64,000 nt of DNA from Pelecanus crispus (GCF_030463565.1 NC_134646.1:66977710-67041709), one strand, 5' to 3'. Numbered from the stretch's first letter, positions 13,369 to 24,345 are shown. Notes: generated by a model from the sequence alone, not told the origin. Numbers and translations are program-made.

Positions 13369-16300
13369 GATTGGAGGTGTTCTCGTTTTGCAGTTTCAGC
13401 TCGGATATGGTAGTTTCTCAGGAACACTGAATGTATGTTGGACAGATGATAAAATAATTTTCATTTGTGTACATCTTGGCTCCGAGTGATTCTTTAAGCT
13501 TTTTCCAGCTATGAAAGCTATGCAGTAGTTATGTTGTACAGAAAAATAAAACGTAGCACAAATTAATGTTGATAATAAATATTTCCTGTGGCTCTAAACA
13601 TTTATTATTTTGGGTTGGTCTTATTCTTTTAGCTAAAGCAGGCTCTTGCCTTCCATTTGAATTCAGTGTTTATTTTGCAAGCGTATCACATTAATGTTCC
13701 CAGCCTCATTGCTTCCAGCAGCATAAACAATAAACACTTAAAGCATCGAGCACTTACCGGGCTCCATAGAGTGGAGGGCTGCTGGTGGACCTATTTCCTG
13801 ACTGCTTTGTGTATTTAAATATTCAGCCACATAGTGAAACAGCTTCTGCTTACATTAGTAACCAGCTTTATCCTCAAATTATACCAGCCTTTTCAGCTTT
13901 ATGAAGATGCTAGCGTTTTACTATCAAAATTCACATGTGATTTGAAAGAGTTACAAACTAAAGTCGACCTTTCAAAACCTTAGAATGGTACCTTTCAGGT
14001 TCTTTCATTTTGCATGTTGAGTAACAAGGAACTGATAAGCCTTTTACCGTGACAGGGATGGTACCGTTCTTTTAAAAAAATCTAACGCACTGTGAACCTT
14101 TCCTGAAAGGCTTGCAATTTGTACAGCGGCAGAAGGTTAAAAGCGGTGCGATTCACGAAATGTTTCTGTGAGCGGCTAGCTGTCCAAGAGGGTATTGACA
14201 GCTTGTTCCCATGAGTTACTGGGTTACGCAATATAATGGAAGTAAACTTAAATTACTGCTGCTTCTACATACTTTAAAAAAAAATAATTTGACTAAGAGC
14301 GGAAGATAAGAATTGGCAAGAATTTAAAATGCTAGTCTTAATGTTCAACATAATATGTACCCTGTTAGTTGAAAACAGTCATTTCATTTTCAGTAAATTT
14401 ATGGACAGTGAACAGCTTCTCCTTATAAGCAAACCGGTGTTAAAGAAAAATCCATGCAGGAATGGAAAAAGAACATTAGAATATTTATTTCATTTTGGAT
14501 GTTAGAGCGGGGCTGTGCTTTACACATTTTTGCTCTGAAGCTCCTTGGTGGACTCACTGCTACGTAAATCCAAACGCACGTTCTCAAGCGTTGTCAAACA
14601 CGAGGTTAAATGGTAATGTGGTGGTAGAGTTCTGATTTTTCTGCAGCTTGGAGAAATCCTGTTTGATTCTGGAGGAGAATTATGGAAGGAAAAGTGAACA
14701 GGAAAATAGTCAATTCTATTAAATGTTAGCGGCCTACTTCATGATCTCCTTCATAATCATATTTGTTCTTCACACAATAATTGCCTGCAATGAATTTTTT
14801 TTTTTTTGCAAGTAAAGCTTAAGAATCCAACTGTTCGTAGTCTACTGGCTCAATATGAGACTAATGTTTAGATCTCTCATTAGGTACAGCGAGGTTTCAG
14901 AAATTAATTTGCTTTTTTTAGCAGTCTCTTGATCAAACTGATTATAAAAACAACTTTATCAACGCTGGGCTGTTTAGACTCAGAACAGAACTTCCTAAAT
15001 TAGCAACAAAATCAGCAGCAAATCTTTGTTCTTACTACTTCCAAAACTTTGACATTAAAAAAGTAAAAATTTGCAGAGACATTCTAATTGCCTCTCATTG
15101 CATTCCCTTTAACCTGCTTTAAGAAAAACAATTATTCTTTCCCTTGATTTTGGGCGATACGTAAGAGAAAGGACACGTGCTTACGAGCTGCAATACCGTG
15201 CCTGGTACAAATGCCTGCCTGGCTCAGGGTAGGTTTTCTCCTAGTGAGGTTTGTTTATATTAATTGGATCAAATGGGATGATGTCACCGAAGAAATCCAA
15301 AGTTAATGATCTGTCAAATCCCCTTGAAATATCTATCCATTATTTCTGAGGGCTGGCTGCCTCTTTCTGGTATTTCTTGTGTAAAAACGGAATCCTGTAT
15401 CGATCAAAGCTTTTCTTGGGATTGTGCAAAAGACAGTTAAATGCAGGTTCCCCGAGTTCTACCGCGTGTGACTGGGAGTCTTTCTTCCTCCCTCCTCTGC
15501 GTTCCTCCCCACACGATACAGCGTATAGTGCCAAAGGAGGAGCCAAATATTTTTGGAATGTCTGTAATGGACTTTGTGATGAGGAGGTGCTGCTGCTTTA
15601 TCAATAAGCTTTGAATAATACGCTGAACAGTGAAGCCTCTCATCTTTTTCATTATCTGAGCAATGACAAAAGAGATCTCGTCATACCTTTCAGTACGTTC
15701 ACTCTTAGATGACATCTTTACCATGATTGATAAAATAGCGGTGAGTCTACTCCGTTTGTGTCACTCGGTATTTCGCTAATGATCTGAACGTAGCCGGAAG
15801 CAGGCAGAATAGCTGTGGGGTTTTTCTCAGATGTAGAGATACTTACACTAGAGGCAGAGGCTCATGGCAGGCCAACCATCTTGATTCCTGCTAATTTGGG
15901 TTATTCTAGGATTTTTTCCCCCCCTTTGATTAGTTCATATAGTTACTTCATAACTATAATCACAGAAATCACAGAAACATAATCACAGAAATGTTATTTT
16001 GGGGAAATTATAATCTGATAGGGCTTTAGTAATTTATTTACATTGTTAATTGGTGGTGAGACTATAAAAGTTATGAACGACCTCATGAGTTCATGCCTGC
16101 CTACATTTGAATGGCACGTATTCACTGGTTGTTATTTATAATTCTGGGGGTATTGAACTGATGGAGATTACTCATGTTGAAAAGCTGCTGGAAGGCCTGA
16201 ACTAGGAATTAAATTATCATAGTGGCTTCATTTTGTTAACAGTCTCATTGAAAATATCTTGCTTGCAGGACAATCAAACTCATCAGTGTTCTGCTCTTCC

Positions 16301-16880
16301 ACTTCAGTAGACAAAGTTTTAATCAGTGGCACACTTGATCTTGCAGAATTCAAGGAAAATAATTTCCTGCATTTTTGAGATGAGCAAAAATTCATGTAAT
16401 CTAGCTTTTAAACTCCTGGCACTTTTTTTTTTTCTTTCTTTTTGAATAATCAGCTTTACTTCATTCAGTTACCTATTTCACATAACTTCAATTATCAAGA
16501 TGACCCAATGCTTAGATGGGATTAGCTCATGGATGAAGAGCAAGCAACTGCATCTAAACTCAGGCAAGGCAAATAATAGACTGATGGTGAGATCAAAACA
16601 TTTTGAAAACCGTACCGTTTTCTCTGAAGTTGTATATTTGCAATTGGTCTTTGCATTTAGATGACTTTAGAGAACCTTGTTATTCATTTCTGATGGTCTC
16701 ACATAGCAGCGTTTACAAAAAAAATACTTTTCTACTGTCCTCTTTTCCTTGGAGCTGCCATCCTATCTTAGCAGTCAGTTATCCAACTTCAATTATCTTT
16801 TTATGTTTTGGATGAAGCGCAACAGTGTATGCAATCTTCACCATCTAGCAAACTTATAAAAATGAGTTCTATTCCAGGTC

Positions 16881-16900
16881 TTTTTTTTTTTTTTTTTTTT
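16881..16900. repeat. Poly-T run, 20 bp
   Basis: Twenty consecutive T follow AGGTC. No element was recognised next to it on either side. Confidence 0.9.
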
Positions 16901-19900
16901 ACTTCAAGACTCTTAACAGCCTGGACTCAGCTCTGGGATGAAGACCATGAGTGCCAAAGCTAGTGCCAGTTATTTCTTTGGTGTAACTGAACTTTCTGAA
17001 ACAAGGGTAAAACCTGGCTGTGCAGTAAGCATGCAGTAACCATAAGTACAAGATGGTATAACAAATTGCAACAGTAATGAATAATCATCTAGAATCTCAC
17101 TACCTTCTGCTTTAATTGCAAGGACCATTTCTTCTGTCACCCTATAGAGCAAAGACTCCAACACAATGCTGCTGCCTTTTTGATGACAGGAAGAACGAGC
17201 AGATGTTAGTCACTCAGTTTAGTGCGCTGTTGGAAAGTATTCAGATATTACAGTGACGTATACAATCATAAGTATATTGGACGTAACAGAACTTTAGAAA
17301 AGCTTGCTCTGATAAATTCCTGTACCACCACCATTCAGTGGATGGAAAGTACCCATTTTCTGTATTTTGATAAACGACATTCAGTTTTCTGAATGCAATT
17401 TTCCTTCAGCAGAACCTTGTATTTTTTGAATGGTGGCATGTAATCAAAGTTTGGGAGTGTTATTCCGGGATACTTTAGAAAAGATGTATTTTGATTAATC
17501 TTCATCTGTTATGCTAATATTGGAAAATTTGCACATGTAGCTCTTGTGGTTGAGGCTGATGAATCCAATAGGTGGAAGCTGTTCTGGGAACTCCAGGTCT
17601 CTCGGGTAGCTTGAAACTGGGCTTTCTAGCCATGTGAAGGTGAAAAAAAGCTACCTGGATTTTAGCTAGAATACAGTGAGAGGCCAATGAAAAAAAGCAG
17701 AACACTGAAGTGATGTTTTAAACGTGACTGTGGTTGCTGTGTTCTCATCCACTGGTAGTTTCATTCTCAGTTACGCCTAATCATACATTTTTGTATTATA
17801 GACACGACTTATCTTGAAAGTTAAATAGAAACCTAAACACTCTGGAATCTCCACTTATTTCTGCTGTAAGTAGGTTTTTGCTCCTCAGGGGCTAATTGCT
17901 TTTATAAACATTGTCTAACAGTGTTGCTTGACTTTTCCAGGGGTCTGGTACTTAAACTGTTGATCTCCTCAAATATTAAAAGGGTGTAATACCTAGCTCC
18001 AGAGGTGTTCATAAAGCAAAATGAAATCATTTGGTGGAAGGTGCTAAGGAAGCTTTAAAGTATTAGCCTAATAGAAAACCTATCAGTGGACTTTTAAAGC
18101 CTTTCCTCTTCAATTTTTATGGACTGTCTTAATTGACTTTAAAAGGCTTTTTTATGCACTTATGAACAGGCTAAGTAGAAATAATCTTTTTTTTTTCACC
18201 TGCAAATAAGATACAGGGACAGCTTCTCACTTTATTTTAGAATATCTGATATTACAGGCTTTTGCCCTGTGAGAAGGGATTTTCAACTAATGAAGTCTAG
18301 TAAAGTCAGGAATAAAAAGTTACATGTGTCTGCTAAGGCTGAAAACATGGGAAAAAAAAAGTGGCAATGGTGTATGAAAGAATAGTACACATAAAATATT
18401 TTGAGGTATTTATGATCACAAAGTGGGGACCACAGCATTCAGTTTAAATGCTACACTGGTTATTGGAGGGACACTAAACTGCCTAGACAAAACGTACAGC
18501 CATAGAGTATCACTTTGTGTTGTAGAATCTTAATTTAGAGGCTACAGCTGAATTGAATCCTGATCCCCTTGGGACTGTTCTGATACAAATCTGTCTGCTT
18601 ACATGGAACATGTAAGTTGAAGAGGAATGTCTTTTCTGTCTCAAATTCTCCGTATGCTTCTCAGAACAAAGACCTCTAGAAGCCTTGCTTTTCAGGGAAT
18701 TTCTCAACAGATCGCTCTGCGTAAAGAAAAAGAAGATGTGTTCGTGATGCTGTGGCTTTTGCCTGTAGCGATGGGGTACGTTTACTCTTTGAGAGGTCTC
18801 TTCCAAACTTGGCACTTGGTGATACCAGATCTGTTGCTGGCTCAAACAGCAGTCCCTGGCCTTAGTCCTGTCTCTGTGCACCAGCCCCAGGGGAATGAGG
18901 ATGTGCCGTCTGTGAGAAGACAGGACCAGCTGCAATTTGAAAGCTTCACCCTGATTCACCTTATTCCTGTACCAGACAGGCTTTGCAGGTAAAAAAACCT
19001 CAACCCTCCCTCCCCACCCCACCCCCCCAAAAAAAAAACCAAACCAACCCCCAGTTTCTAGTTTATTTAATAGACTTTGAAATTCTTTAAGCTGAAAACA
19101 CGGAAGCAAAGAGCAAACCAAATTAAATCCTAGACTGTATTAAATCAGATGCCTTTGTAGCTGCCTTGCTATCCTTTACCTAGTACTCTGGCACATCCTA
19201 ACTGCACAGTATTACGCTGTGTGCATCTCTGAAGAGATCGGAGTAATTTTCTCTGTTCCACCTGCACCAGGCCTCTTTCTTTCAGCACAGATGGAGTATT
19301 AATGGTTATCCTGAGGTTACTTTTGTTACTCAAACATTTCCTGGATTTTGCTGTTTCCTCCACCCCTCATCAATCCATTTGTTCCAAGTTCCTCACAAGA
19401 GTTTATTTTATTTCATGTCCACTTTACTCCTTCCTGCCCACAGGACTGCATACACCTTAGCATCTATTCTATGGAGCTGTTAGCACACAGGGATATTAGA
19501 CAACGGTTATTTGCAGATTTTATTATGTTTGGTTAGACACTTCCAGTAATAGAAGTAACACACAAAGTTTTTTGCTTCATCACCAACATCACAGTAACAA
19601 TAATGTTAGCGTGCTAAATCATGCGACAGACAAATAGATTATTAGCCATTTCAGTAATGGCTGGTTGACTGAAAACATCTACAAATGGTCTGGAAGAGCA
19701 ATACATAATGCTATAGATAAGTTTACAGATCTTGTTTTGCTGCCAGCAGAAGTCTGCTCTGCAGAGGCCTTGAATAGGTTCTGAGTAGTTCGCAGCTATA
19801 AGAAAAGACTACAGCTGGATCTCCATTAGTAACTGATCACTGCGCAATTAAGCTTCACCTCCTACCAGTGACGCTCCCCCAGGGGCAGCTCTCTGAACTT

Positions 19901-20579
19901 CAGATGAAGAGATTTTGAGCTAGAGCACATGGTTAACAGCAGGATGAGGAACAATGTTTGAAAAAGAAAGATAAGAAAAAACCCAAACATTTAAGAAGCC
20001 ATAATCTGTTTTGAGACTTTTAAAGAACATTGCACTGGAGGGGCAGATAGTATGTTCGTCGCTCATGGAAGGAAGTAGGGTAAATGCCACCTACTGAAGT
20101 GTACAAGTACATCAGGTATTAGGGGGGCGGAAAAAAAAATGAAAAACAGAAAAGGAGAACAGAAAGGAGAAGAGACCAAACTGTAAGATTTTCAGTTCAA
20201 AATGTAGGAATTTTGGTTCAAACCATAGAATTTTAGTGCAAACGTTACCTGAACAGCATAAATAGCTCAGAGGTCAGGCTATGCTGGAGTACAGATTCAG
20301 GATGGAACGCACTAAGACTTAATACGAAGATGAAACGAGCAATGCCAAGTTGCTTAAAATTTTAGGAGCGAGATGCTTTAAACACTGACCCCTCAGAGGG
20401 AAGAAGACAATTCAAGAAGGATGGTGAAGTAGAAAGGAATTTTATGCCTTAATTGTTGCTGTCTGAAAAGTTGAAATAAATTCTTAAACCACATGAAGTT
20501 TTGTGGGCCACTGATGAGCAGCCTTGACAGGCTGAAGTCTCTGAGGGAAAATACTGAAGGAATTTGAGAAACAAATCAT

Positions 20580-20721
20580 AGAATCATAGAATGCTTTGGG
20601 TTGGAAGGGACCTTGAGAGATCATCGAGCCCAACCGCCCTGCAGTAAGCAGGGATTGAACCTGTGAACTTGGCGTTATTAGCACCATGCTCTAACCAACT
20701 GAGCTAACCCCGCTGGTCAAT
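20580..20721 (-). mobile_element. SINE with tRNA-Ile head and CR1 tail
   Basis: Read on the minus strand, the element starts with a tRNA-like head. It has an A box within GTTAGCTCAGTTGG (about 20695-20708), an anticodon loop CTAATAA with Ile anticodon AAT (20677-20679), and a B box GGTTCAATCCC (20651-20661). A CR1 3' end follows immediately, with GGTTGGGCTCGATGATCTCT, AAGGTCCCTTCCAACCCAAA and a terminal ATTCTATGATTCTATG. This hybrid architecture matches the CR1-mobilised TguSINE1 of zebra finch. AAATCAT occurs on both sides (20573-20579 and 20722-20728) as a possible target duplication, although the left copy overlaps the tail octamers. The acceptor stem is not preserved and the 3' half leads into CR1. 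It is therefore a SINE and not a functional tRNA gene. Confidence 0.9.
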
Positions 20722-20728
20722 AAATCAT

Positions 20729-21540
20729 TGTGGACATAGTGAATACCTTGTTTCTGACGTAGTTTTCATATTCTGTTGCTGGGACCCTTGCTGCTGTTTT
20801 TTTACCTGGTTTAGGGCAGGATGAAAGGTTCTTTGACCTCATATGGAACAGAGCTGCCTGTCACAAAGGTTCCTCTGGATGATGAACTCAGGAATGCTTG
20901 GCTAGCCATCCTTCAGACAAAGTCAACTCCCACCAAAAAGCTGAGTTTCTACTACACTCAGGTATGTTTCATGGTATTCCATGTTCGTGGCACATTTGGA
21001 GACTGAAGAAAATAAGATTTCCTCAACAAACAGAATGGTCAAAGGATTCCATGGGTATTACTAAATGGTGGTTTCTTCCTTAAAGGATCAGGTGAGGGGG
21101 AACGAGGTGCTTCGGCTTTTGATCGGAGTTGTGGCAGCAACCCGCCTCTAGTCTTCCCCATTGATGGCTGCGGGCTGTTACGAGTGCGCTGGGTGCTACT
21201 CGACAAACCACTGGCCCTCCCAGTTACGATCTGGAAGCAAAAATATTTTTTTAATGAAAAACATGCAATATACTCTTACACGAAATAGAACAGTTATTGT
21301 GAGAAAAGTTACCACCTGCATTATTGGCTTTCCCTTTGCAATTATCTGAGTTTTGTGCTGTCGGTGTTAGCTGACGAGGAGCACCGCGCTCGAGGTGCTG
21401 GCTCCGCAGTCGGATGAGGAATGCTCAGGGAACGCGGTCAGCGTAATGCAATCTGTCTCCGCTAAGTGTCTGGCAAGCGCTTTGGGATGATGATATTCAG
21501 CGTGGCTTCCCTCTGTCCCACGGACGATTTGTGTTACCCT
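20729..21540. other. Intergenic, upstream shoulder of CpG island
   Basis: Mixed-composition sequence between the SINE and the CpG island. GC content rises from about 21.08 kb. Nothing else was recognised. Confidence 0.5.
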
Positions 21541-21625
21541 TCCCCACGGCCGGGAGGCCTCCGGGAAGGCCGTGTCACCAGGGCTGGGGAGGGGCGGCAC
21601 GCTGCCGGTGACCACGGACACGCTT

Positions 21626-21727
21626 AAAAAAAAAAAAAAAAAAATAGTAATTATTCCGCTTTTCTCCCGCTCCTTGAAAACGGGGGTGCTGAGGGAAATG
21701 CCCCCCCCCCCAAAAAAAAAAAAAAAA
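21626..21727. repeat. Homopolymer cluster A19 ... C11A16
   Basis: A19 (21626-21644) is followed 56 bp later by C11 (21701-21711) joined directly to A16 (21712-21727). They mark the 5' shoulder of the CpG island. Lengths are likely polymorphic and prone to sequencing error. Confidence 0.9.
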
Positions 21728-22163
21728 GAAAGAGCGGGGCGAACCGTGCCTGGCAGATGGGGACTCGCTGAGGACTCTGAGGCGAAGTTTCCCGCGGGCG
21801 GGCGGGGCGGGGGAGGCGGCGCGGAGCCCCGCCCCCACCCCCCTTCCTCCCGCCCCTCGCCTCCCCCGGTGCCCGCTCGGGCCCCCGCCGGCCTCCCTCC
21901 GCACGCTGCAACGCCAGCTCCAACTTTTCAGGCCCGGGGCGGGGCGGGGGGGGCCGGTCGGCGGCCCGGAGGGCGGGCCCGCCCGCGGCGGCGCTGCCCC
22001 GGCCGCGGCGGGGGGGGGGAGGAGGCGCGTCGCCACTTGCCCGCTCCTGCTCCGCCGCGGTGCGGCCGCCGGTCCCGCAGGCGCCCCCTCGTTTCCTTGC
22101 GCGGGGCTGCGCTGCCGAGCGGGGACGGGGGCGGGCGGGGATGGAGCGGTCGCCCGGCGCTGG

Positions 22164-22170
22164 TGACTCA
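22164..22170 (+). promoter_or_regulatory. AP-1 (TRE) motif TGACTCA
   Basis: A perfect TGACTCA lies about 295 bp upstream of the candidate start codon inside the CpG island. In this GC-rich context the AT-containing palindrome stands out. FOS/JUN-family binding is inferred from the motif. Confidence 0.45.
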
Positions 22171-22229
22171 GTGCCGGGGTCCCTAGCGCAGCCCGGCCCC
22201 GCCGGCGGCGGCGGCGGAGTGAGCGCGCG

Positions 22230-22237
22230 CACGTGAC
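22230..22237 (+). promoter_or_regulatory. E-box CACGTGAC motif
   Basis: CACGTGAC is a palindromic E-box core with the flanking AC favoured by USF and MiT/TFE (CLEAR-type) factors. It lies about 230 bp upstream of the ATG. The same bases include TGACG, a half CRE. TFE and CREB inputs are known for PPARGC1A in general. Binding here is only inferred. Confidence 0.45.
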
Positions 22238-22464
22238 GCCGGCTCCGGCCCCTCGGTGCCGCCACAACCGGGCGCACACACACGCGCGCGCCTGCCCGCG
22301 CCTCCGCCAGCCTCCCCGCCGCCGCTCGCACGCAGCGCGCGAGCCGCCGCCGCCGGCGGGGCGAAGCTGTGGGCGCACTCCGCGGCGGCAGCGGCCATCG
22401 CGCAAGAGGCGAGAGTTTGCGAGGGCTGCTGCGTGCCTTCCCGAAGAGGTCTTGCGCCCGGAGG

Positions 22465-22551
22465 ATGGCTGGCTGCGGGCTGTCGGAAGACGCTTGCTTC
22501 TCCTCCTTCTTTTACAACTACACCTCCTCCTGGGAGCCCTCCTACAACCAG
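22465..22551 (+). CDS. PPARGC1A: Candidate first coding exon, PPARGC1A-type
   Basis: The ATG has a strong Kozak context (A at -3, G at +4). It is the first ATG after a short upstream ORF (22141-22236). Twenty-nine codons run MAGCGLSEDACFSSFFYNYT then SSWEPSYNQ, and the exon ends at CAG|GTGAGA, an excellent donor. The exon ends in phase 0. Canonical PPARGC1A exon 1 and other alternative first exons also join exon 2 in phase 0, so splicing would replace the normal 16-residue PGC-1alpha N-terminus. PGC-1alpha is a nuclear transcriptional coactivator of mitochondrial biogenesis. The peptide is rich in Phe, Tyr and Ser with acidic residues, unlike the translated island around it. I do not recall this exact peptide in a database. 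The gene assignment comes from synteny, strand and phase. No second exon lies in the window. Confidence 0.6.
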
Positions 22552-24096
22552 GTGAGAGGCGCCCGGTGCTGCGAGGCGCGCCCGCCGCCGCGCCCGCCCG
22601 GCTGCTCGGGGGCGGCCGAGGTGGTGCCGGTGCCGGTGCCTGCCGGCGGGAGCTGGGCGCGCTTCTGTGCCGCTTGCGCGGGGGGGGGGGAGCCGGCCGA
22701 GGGGAGAAAGGAGAGCGCGGAGCCTCCGCGCCGGCGCCCGCCGGCCCCTTCCTTCCCCCGCGGGGACGGGGAGCGGGAGCCGGGCTGGGCGGCGGGGGCC
22801 GCGGGGCGCGGAGGGCTGCGCCTTCCCCGGGAGCAACTCGGGGCGCGGCGAGGCAACTCGGGCGAAGCGTCGCCGAGCCCCGGCGCTCGCCGCCGCCCTC
22901 CGCGCCTTGCAGGGCCCCCGCCGGGGGCAGCCGGGCGAGTTTGGCGGGGCGGGGGGCGCGGGCGGCGGGCTCGCTGCGAGGGGCCCGGCGCGCCCGTCCC
23001 TCTCTCCCTCAGAAATGGCCGCGTGTGCGCTCGACCTCGTAATTTCGGATCCTGCCTAGGGGGAAATAGTTGGGCTTACCCGCCCCTTCGGATCCGGCCC
23101 CCCAGCCCCCGCCGCGCACTCAACTTTGATGACTGCGGCGCGCTCGGCCGGAGACCGCCGGCTGCTCCGGCCGGGCCGGGCTCCCCCGCCGGGGCCGCGG
23201 GGGGCGAGGGGGAGCGGGGCGAAACCAGAAATCGCGCCTCGGAGGCAGAGAGCTATTCCGGGAGCCTCCAAAACGTCTTTAATTAAATAACTGTTGTAGT
23301 CTGCTGCCCCCGCCGCTTGTTTGGTGAAAGTCTGCAGGCAACTGTCATCTATAAACTGTATCGGGGTGCGTGCGGGGCGGGGGGGTTCCGGCGCTGGCCC
23401 GGCAGGAAAAGTTGGGCGGCGGGTGGGAGCGGGCGAGGGGCGGCCCCGGGCTGCGGGGGCGGGGGAGCCGGCCGCGGCCCCCGAGGCGGCGCGGGGCTCC
23501 GGGGGCCGCCTCCCCGCTCCCTCCCTGCGGCGGGCAGAGCCCGCGGAGCTCTCGGGAGAACGCGGGTCCCGCGGCCCCGCTTCCCAAGAGGCCGAAATCG
23601 CCAGAGCGGCGGTGGCCAGGTTAAGGTTACGCCTCGCCGCGAGGGGTGGCGGAGCGGCGCGCTCCTCCCCGCCTCGGGAGTTGATGGCACCGAGCGGCGG
23701 GGAGCGGGGCCGGCGGAGTTCGGGGGCCGGGCCGTGGCGGTGGGGCCCTGGAGCCCTGCTGACAGCCGGCTCGTCCCTTGAAGCAGCCCGGTAAATGCCG
23801 GTGCCTGGTGTCCCGGGTGCGAGCGGCCGCTCGCCGGGCCCACCTCGGAAGGCACCTGGCGCTGGGCGCAGCTGCCCGCCGAGTTCGCCGCCCCGGTCGG
23901 GGGGAGCCTTCCTGGCGCGGACGAGCCCGGCTCGCTGCGCTGTGTCCCGGGGGGGGGGCAGAGGAGCCGCCGCAGCCCCCTGCTCTGGGGCGGCCGGCAG
24001 GCGCCGCGCGGCGGGGCGGCAGGTGCGCGGGGCGGCGGCCGCGCGCGGGCCGGTAACGGCCGCCGGCGGCTCGCGACTGACAGGGCGGTGGGGGGG

Positions 24097-24182
24097 CTGG
24101 CGGCCCGAATGGCCGGGGCTGGCGGCCCGAATGGCCGGGGCGGGGGGGGGGGGGGGGGGGGCGGCCCAAATGGCCGGGGCTG
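24097..24182. repeat. GC minisatellite interrupted by G20
   Basis: Three copies of a 22-bp unit, CTGGCGGCCCGAATGGCCGG plus GG, lie at about 24097-24118, 24119-24140 and 24160-24180 (third copy with AAATGG). A run of 20 G (24142-24161) separates the second and third. The G run can form G-quadruplexes and is likely length-variable. Confidence 0.85.
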
Positions 24183-24345
24183 GCCCCCGCGGCCGCCCCC
24201 CGTGCCCCTGGCCGCCTTCGCTCGGTGCTCCCCGCGGGGGGCGGCCCGGGGCGGCTCGGCCGTGCCTCGGCCGTGCCGGTGTGCGTGTCGCTGCGCAGCC
24301 GAGTGCGCGCAGGGGCCGCGGGTTGTGGCCCTGCCATAGCAGGAG

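Larger units (their letters stand above)
12500..20572. other. Intergenic, no recognised gene or repeat
   Basis: Eight kilobases of AT-rich single-copy-looking sequence between DHX15 and the CpG island. Apart from poly-T at 16881-16900, a small AGCAGCAGTA hairpin at 13343-13368 and short A/T runs, no transposon, RNA gene or coding exon was recognised. A 203-codon frame (18510-19121, minus) overlaps a 121-codon frame on the opposite strand, and neither resembles a known protein. A repeat-poor stretch next to a developmental-type promoter is where conserved non-coding elements would be expected. This cannot be tested without alignment. Confidence 0.5.
21540..24345 (+). promoter_or_regulatory. 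PPARGC1A: CpG-island promoter, probably distal PPARGC1A
   Basis: A roughly 2.8-kb very GC- and CpG-rich island, the only one in the window, contrasts sharply with AT-rich flanks. It holds many GC boxes (GGGGCGGGG at about 21937-21950, GGGCGGGCGGGGCGGGG at 21799-21815), an AP-1 site, a CACGTGAC E-box and a first-exon candidate with ATG at 22465. The spacing to DHX15 is about 13-14 kb in the same direction. In human the extended PPARGC1A locus starts at a remote, brain-active promoter a few tens of kb beyond the DHX15 3' end, in the same orientation. The assignment rests on this synteny plus exon phase and has not been tested by alignment. The alternative is a lineage-specific gene or lncRNA promoter. 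Confidence 0.75.

Noticed and set aside
20651..20713. Functional tRNA-Ile(AAT) gene
   Set aside because: A and B boxes and the anticodon loop are present, but the 3' acceptor strand is replaced by a CR1 tail and the stem does not pair. This is a SINE.
22369..22464. In-frame N-terminal extension of the 22465 exon
   Set aside because: The codon at 22369 is GTG and no in-frame ATG lies upstream, so 22465 is the better start.
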